Assembly: GCA_002394205.1 (NCBI GenBank)
Contig: DGTC01000026.1
Coordinates: forward strand, 1-8,204
From: Lachnospira sp. UBA4346
Lineage (GTDB): Bacteria > Bacillota > Clostridia > Lachnospirales > Lachnospiraceae
Direction: 5' to 3'
DNA length: 8,204 nt
Shown here: one piece after another, positions 6,526 to 8,204 of the stretch
How the letters are laid out: each line of letters opens with the position of its first letter
Position numbering within the stretch: the first letter of the stretch is position 1
Made by a program: the position numbers and the translations under genes
The notes under the pieces: generated by a model
The model's database searches: none
The model's input: only the letters and a program-made list of their open reading frames with translations
What the model was told of the DNA's origin: nothing

Positions 6526-6569
6526 ATGCACATTTGCTTAATTTTGTAGATGAAATCCAGAGGTTTTTG

Positions 6570-6578
6570 TGATAAAAT
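6570..6578 (+). promoter_or_regulatory. Candidate extended -10 promoter of hsdM
   Basis: TGATAAAAT gives a TGn-extended -10 (TAAAAT at 6573-6578). The -35 region at 6550-6555 (ATGAAA) is poor. Transcription would begin near 6585, leaving a leader of about 100 bases. Confidence 0.4.
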
Positions 6579-6585
6579 GATTATG

Positions 6586-6618
6586 TATGTTTTGAAACAC
6601 TAGGTTGTATAAAACATA
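6586..6618. promoter_or_regulatory. Inverted repeat at the start of the hsdM leader
   Basis: TATGTTTT (6586-6593) and AAAACATA (6611-6618) are perfect 8-base inverted repeats, extendable by a G-T pair, around 15 bases. The position at the predicted transcription start suits an operator or a 5' hairpin. There is no T-run after it, so it is not a terminator. Confidence 0.35.
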
Positions 6619-6671
6619 AGACGTGTACTTTTTATGGGACACTTAATGTGAGAGAATAAAAGAAAACTTTT

Positions 6672-6676
6672 AGGAG
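6672..6676 (+). promoter_or_regulatory. Ribosome binding site deciding the hsdM start
   Basis: AGGAG is two bases from the ATG at 6679, too close for use, but 11 bases from the ATG at 6688. A small hairpin (AAAAG / CTTTT, 6658-6671) abuts it on the upstream side. Confidence 0.6.
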
Positions 6677-6687
6677 CGATGCAAATT

Positions 6688-8172
6688 ATGATAACAGGCG
6701 AGTTAAGGAACAAGATTGACAGAATATGGGAGACGTTCTGGACAGGTGGTATTACAAATCCATTAGACGTAATTGAGCAGTTTACATATTTATTATTCAT
6801 TAAGCAGTTGGATGATGTGGAGACTACTAAGGAAAACGAGGCAAATTTCTTAGGAGTACCTTATGTGTCAATGTTCCCTGATGATTGCCAGAGATATAGA
6901 TGGAGCAAATTTAAGAATTTGGGTTCTGCTGATGAGATGTATGATACTGTATTAAATGGGGTATTCCCTTTCATTAAGAATTTGCATCAGGATGGAGATT
7001 CTGCATATTCAAGGTATATGGGAGATGCGATCTTTAAGATCCCAACAGCAGGTATGCTTACAAAGATTGTAGATGGCATTGATAAGCTGGAATTGGGCGA
7101 TGATGATTCTAAAGGAGACCTATATGAGTATTTACTTTCAAAAGTAGCAACAGCAGGCACGAATGGTCAGTTTAGAACACCACGTCATATTATTAAAATG
7201 ATGGTTGATTTGGTAAAGCCACAGCCTGAAGATACGATCATTGACCCAGCTATGGGGTCTGCTGGATTCCTTATCGAAGCACAGGCGTATCTGAGAGAGC
7301 ATCATGCAGATATGTTTTTGAATGCAGGACTTCGTGACCATTTTAATAACAATATGTTCTATGGAAATGATATGGACAGAACCATGCTCAGAATTGGTGC
7401 AATGAATATGTTGTTGCATGGGGTAGATAATCCTAATATTTCATACAGGGATAGTCTTTCAGAGCAGAACACAGATGTTGAGCGATACAGCCTTGTTCTT
7501 GCAAATCCTCCGTTTAAAGGAAGTTTAGATTATGAAGCTGTATCAGCAGACCTGCTTAAAACAACTAAGACAAAGAAAACAGAATTATTATTCCTCGCAT
7601 TGTTCTTGCGTATTCTAAAAAAAGGTGGAAGAGCAGCAGTTATTGTTCCAGATGGAGTTCTCTTTGGTAGCAGTAATGCTCATAAGCAGATTAGACAGGA
7701 GATTATTGATAAAAACAAGTTAGATGCTGTCATTTCTATGCCAAGTGGAGTATTCAAGCCATATGCAGGGGTATCTACAGCTATTCTTATTTTTACAAAG
7801 ACAGGCTCAGGCGGAACTGATAATGTTTGGTTCTATGATATGAAGGCAGATGGTTACAGCTTGGATGATAAGAGACAGGAGGTTTCAGAAAATGATATTC
7901 CTGATATCATCGAAAGATTCAATAATCTTGAAGCTGAGAAAGAACGTAAGAGAACTGAGCAGAGCTTCTTTGTTCCTGTAGATGACATTATTGCAAATGG
8001 ATATGACCTTTCCATCAATAAATATAAAGAGGTTGTCTATGAAAAGGTAGAATATGATTCTACAGAAGTTATTATGGGACGTATTGATACACTTGAAACA
8101 GAAATCCAGACAGAAATTGCTGAGTTGAAAAAACTTCTTGGTATTGAAGGGGGGAGTTCAGATGGCAGATAA
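6688..8172 (+). CDS. hsdM: Type I restriction-modification system methyltransferase subunit HsdM
   Basis: HsdM transfers a methyl group from S-adenosylmethionine to N6 of adenine in the target set by HsdS; two HsdM and one HsdS form the methylase, and HsdR adds cleavage. Counting from the ATG at 6688 the product has 494 residues, normal for the family. The N-terminal helical domain begins MITGELRNKIDRIWETFWTG and includes ITNPLDVIEQFTYLLF. GQFRTPRHII (160-169), motif I DPAMGSAGFL (186-195) and the adenine-methylase motif IV NPPF (273-276) are intact. VPDGVLFG (320-327) and the C-terminal coiled segment TLETEIQTEIAELKKLLG (468-485) also fit. I prefer 6688 to 6679 because of the ribosome-site spacing and the family N-terminus. 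The 3' end overlaps the next gene by 11 bases, so the two are co-translated. No disruption is visible. Confidence 0.96.
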   Translation: MITGELRNKIDRIWETFWTGGITNPLDVIEQFTYLLFIKQLDDVETTKENEANFLGVPYVSMFPDDCQRYRWSKFKNLGSADEMYDTVLNGVFPFIKNLHQDGDSAYSRYMGDAIFKIPTAGMLTKIVDGIDKLELGDDDSKGDLYEYLLSKVATAGTNGQFRTPRHIIKMMVDLVKPQPEDTIIDPAMGSAGFLIEAQAYLREHHADMFLNAGLRDHFNNNMFYGNDMDRTMLRIGAMNMLLHGVDNPNISYRDSLSEQNTDVERYSLVLANPPFKGSLDYEAVSADLLKTTKTKKTELLFLALFLRILKKGGRAAVIVPDGVLFGSSNAHKQIRQEIIDKNKLDAVISMPSGVFKPYAGVSTAILIFTKTGSGGTDNVWFYDMKADGYSLDDKRQEVSENDIPDIIERFNNLEAEKERKRTEQSFFVPVDDIIANGYDLSINKYKEVVYEKVEYDSTEVIMGRIDTLETEIQTEIAELKKLLGIEGGSSDGR

Positions 8173-8204
8173 ATTTGGATTTGACGAAGCAACAAGCAGT
8201 GCCA
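8162..8204 (+). CDS. Start of the next gene in the type I R-M operon, truncated by the window edge
   Basis: An ATG at 8162, five bases after the purine-rich site AAGGGGGGAG (8147-8156), opens a frame beginning MADKFGFDEATSSA that runs off the window. It overlaps the hsdM stop by 11 bases in the +1 frame. The specificity subunit gene hsdS is the usual neighbour, but fourteen residues are too few to assign it, and an accessory gene is possible. Start and strand are well supported; the product is not. Confidence 0.7.
   Translation, partial: MADKFGFDEATSSA

Larger units (their letters stand above)
6237..6569. other. Spacer without a recognised gene between prfA and the type I R-M operon
   Basis: No tRNA, rRNA or recognised protein is visible. 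The stretch is less AT-rich in its middle (about 6335-6475) than its flanks. It holds small hairpins: CGACA-CAC-TGTCG (6252-6264) and ATGC-CTTAT / ATAAG-A-GCAT (6415-6436). The heptamer GGCAGTA occurs twice near 6359-6376, and GCATCC occurs twice near 6433-6452. It ends in an orphan terminator. It could be a decayed mobile element, a small RNA locus, or a minus-strand small gene. Confidence 0.4.

Noticed and set aside
1..8204. CRISPR array, insertion sequence or integrase
   Set aside because: No regularly spaced repeats, no transposase or recombinase motifs, and no paired terminal repeats were found in the window.

Overview
The window looks like a Lachnospiraceae-type clostridial chromosome (Firmicutes). 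It is AT-rich, genes start at strong purine-rich Shine-Dalgarno sites, promoters have vegetative -35/-10 hexamers, and the block rho - rpmE - DUF1385 - prmC - prfA is typical of Clostridia. The genus assignment is open because no rRNA or marker comparison can be made here.

Region 1 (1-743): the first 117 codons of a malic enzyme run leftward off the window. About 390 bases separate it from rho, with a good promoter for each divergent gene (396-424 on the minus strand, 686-713 on the plus strand). A perfect 14-bp palindrome lies upstream of the malic enzyme promoter.

Region 2 (744-6133): a housekeeping gene-expression cluster on the plus strand. It encodes transcription termination factor Rho with a long polar linker, zinc-type ribosomal protein L31 with its own promoter and a structured leader, a DUF1385 membrane protein with a long acidic tail, PrmC, and release factor 1 (PrfA). 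PrmC methylates the GGQ glutamine of release factors, so enzyme and substrate are adjacent. A terminator after rpmE probably lets only part of the transcription through to the last three genes, because no promoter is visible between it and DUF1385. A strong, possibly bidirectional terminator follows prfA.

Region 3 (6134-6687): about 550 bases with no convincing gene. They hold the prfA terminator, a second orphan terminator at 6495-6525, several small hairpins, a short Cys-rich reading frame on the minus strand, and a candidate promoter with an inverted repeat ahead of the next gene.

Region 4 (6688-8204): the start of a type I restriction-modification operon. A complete hsdM (adenine methyltransferase) overlaps by 11 bases the start of another gene that runs off the window. 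The core-to-accessory transition therefore falls between prfA and hsdM.

No clearly new system is visible. The best leads are the L31 leader, the unexplained terminator-bounded spacer, the hsdM overlap with its G6 tract, and the accessory tails on Rho and the DUF1385 protein.
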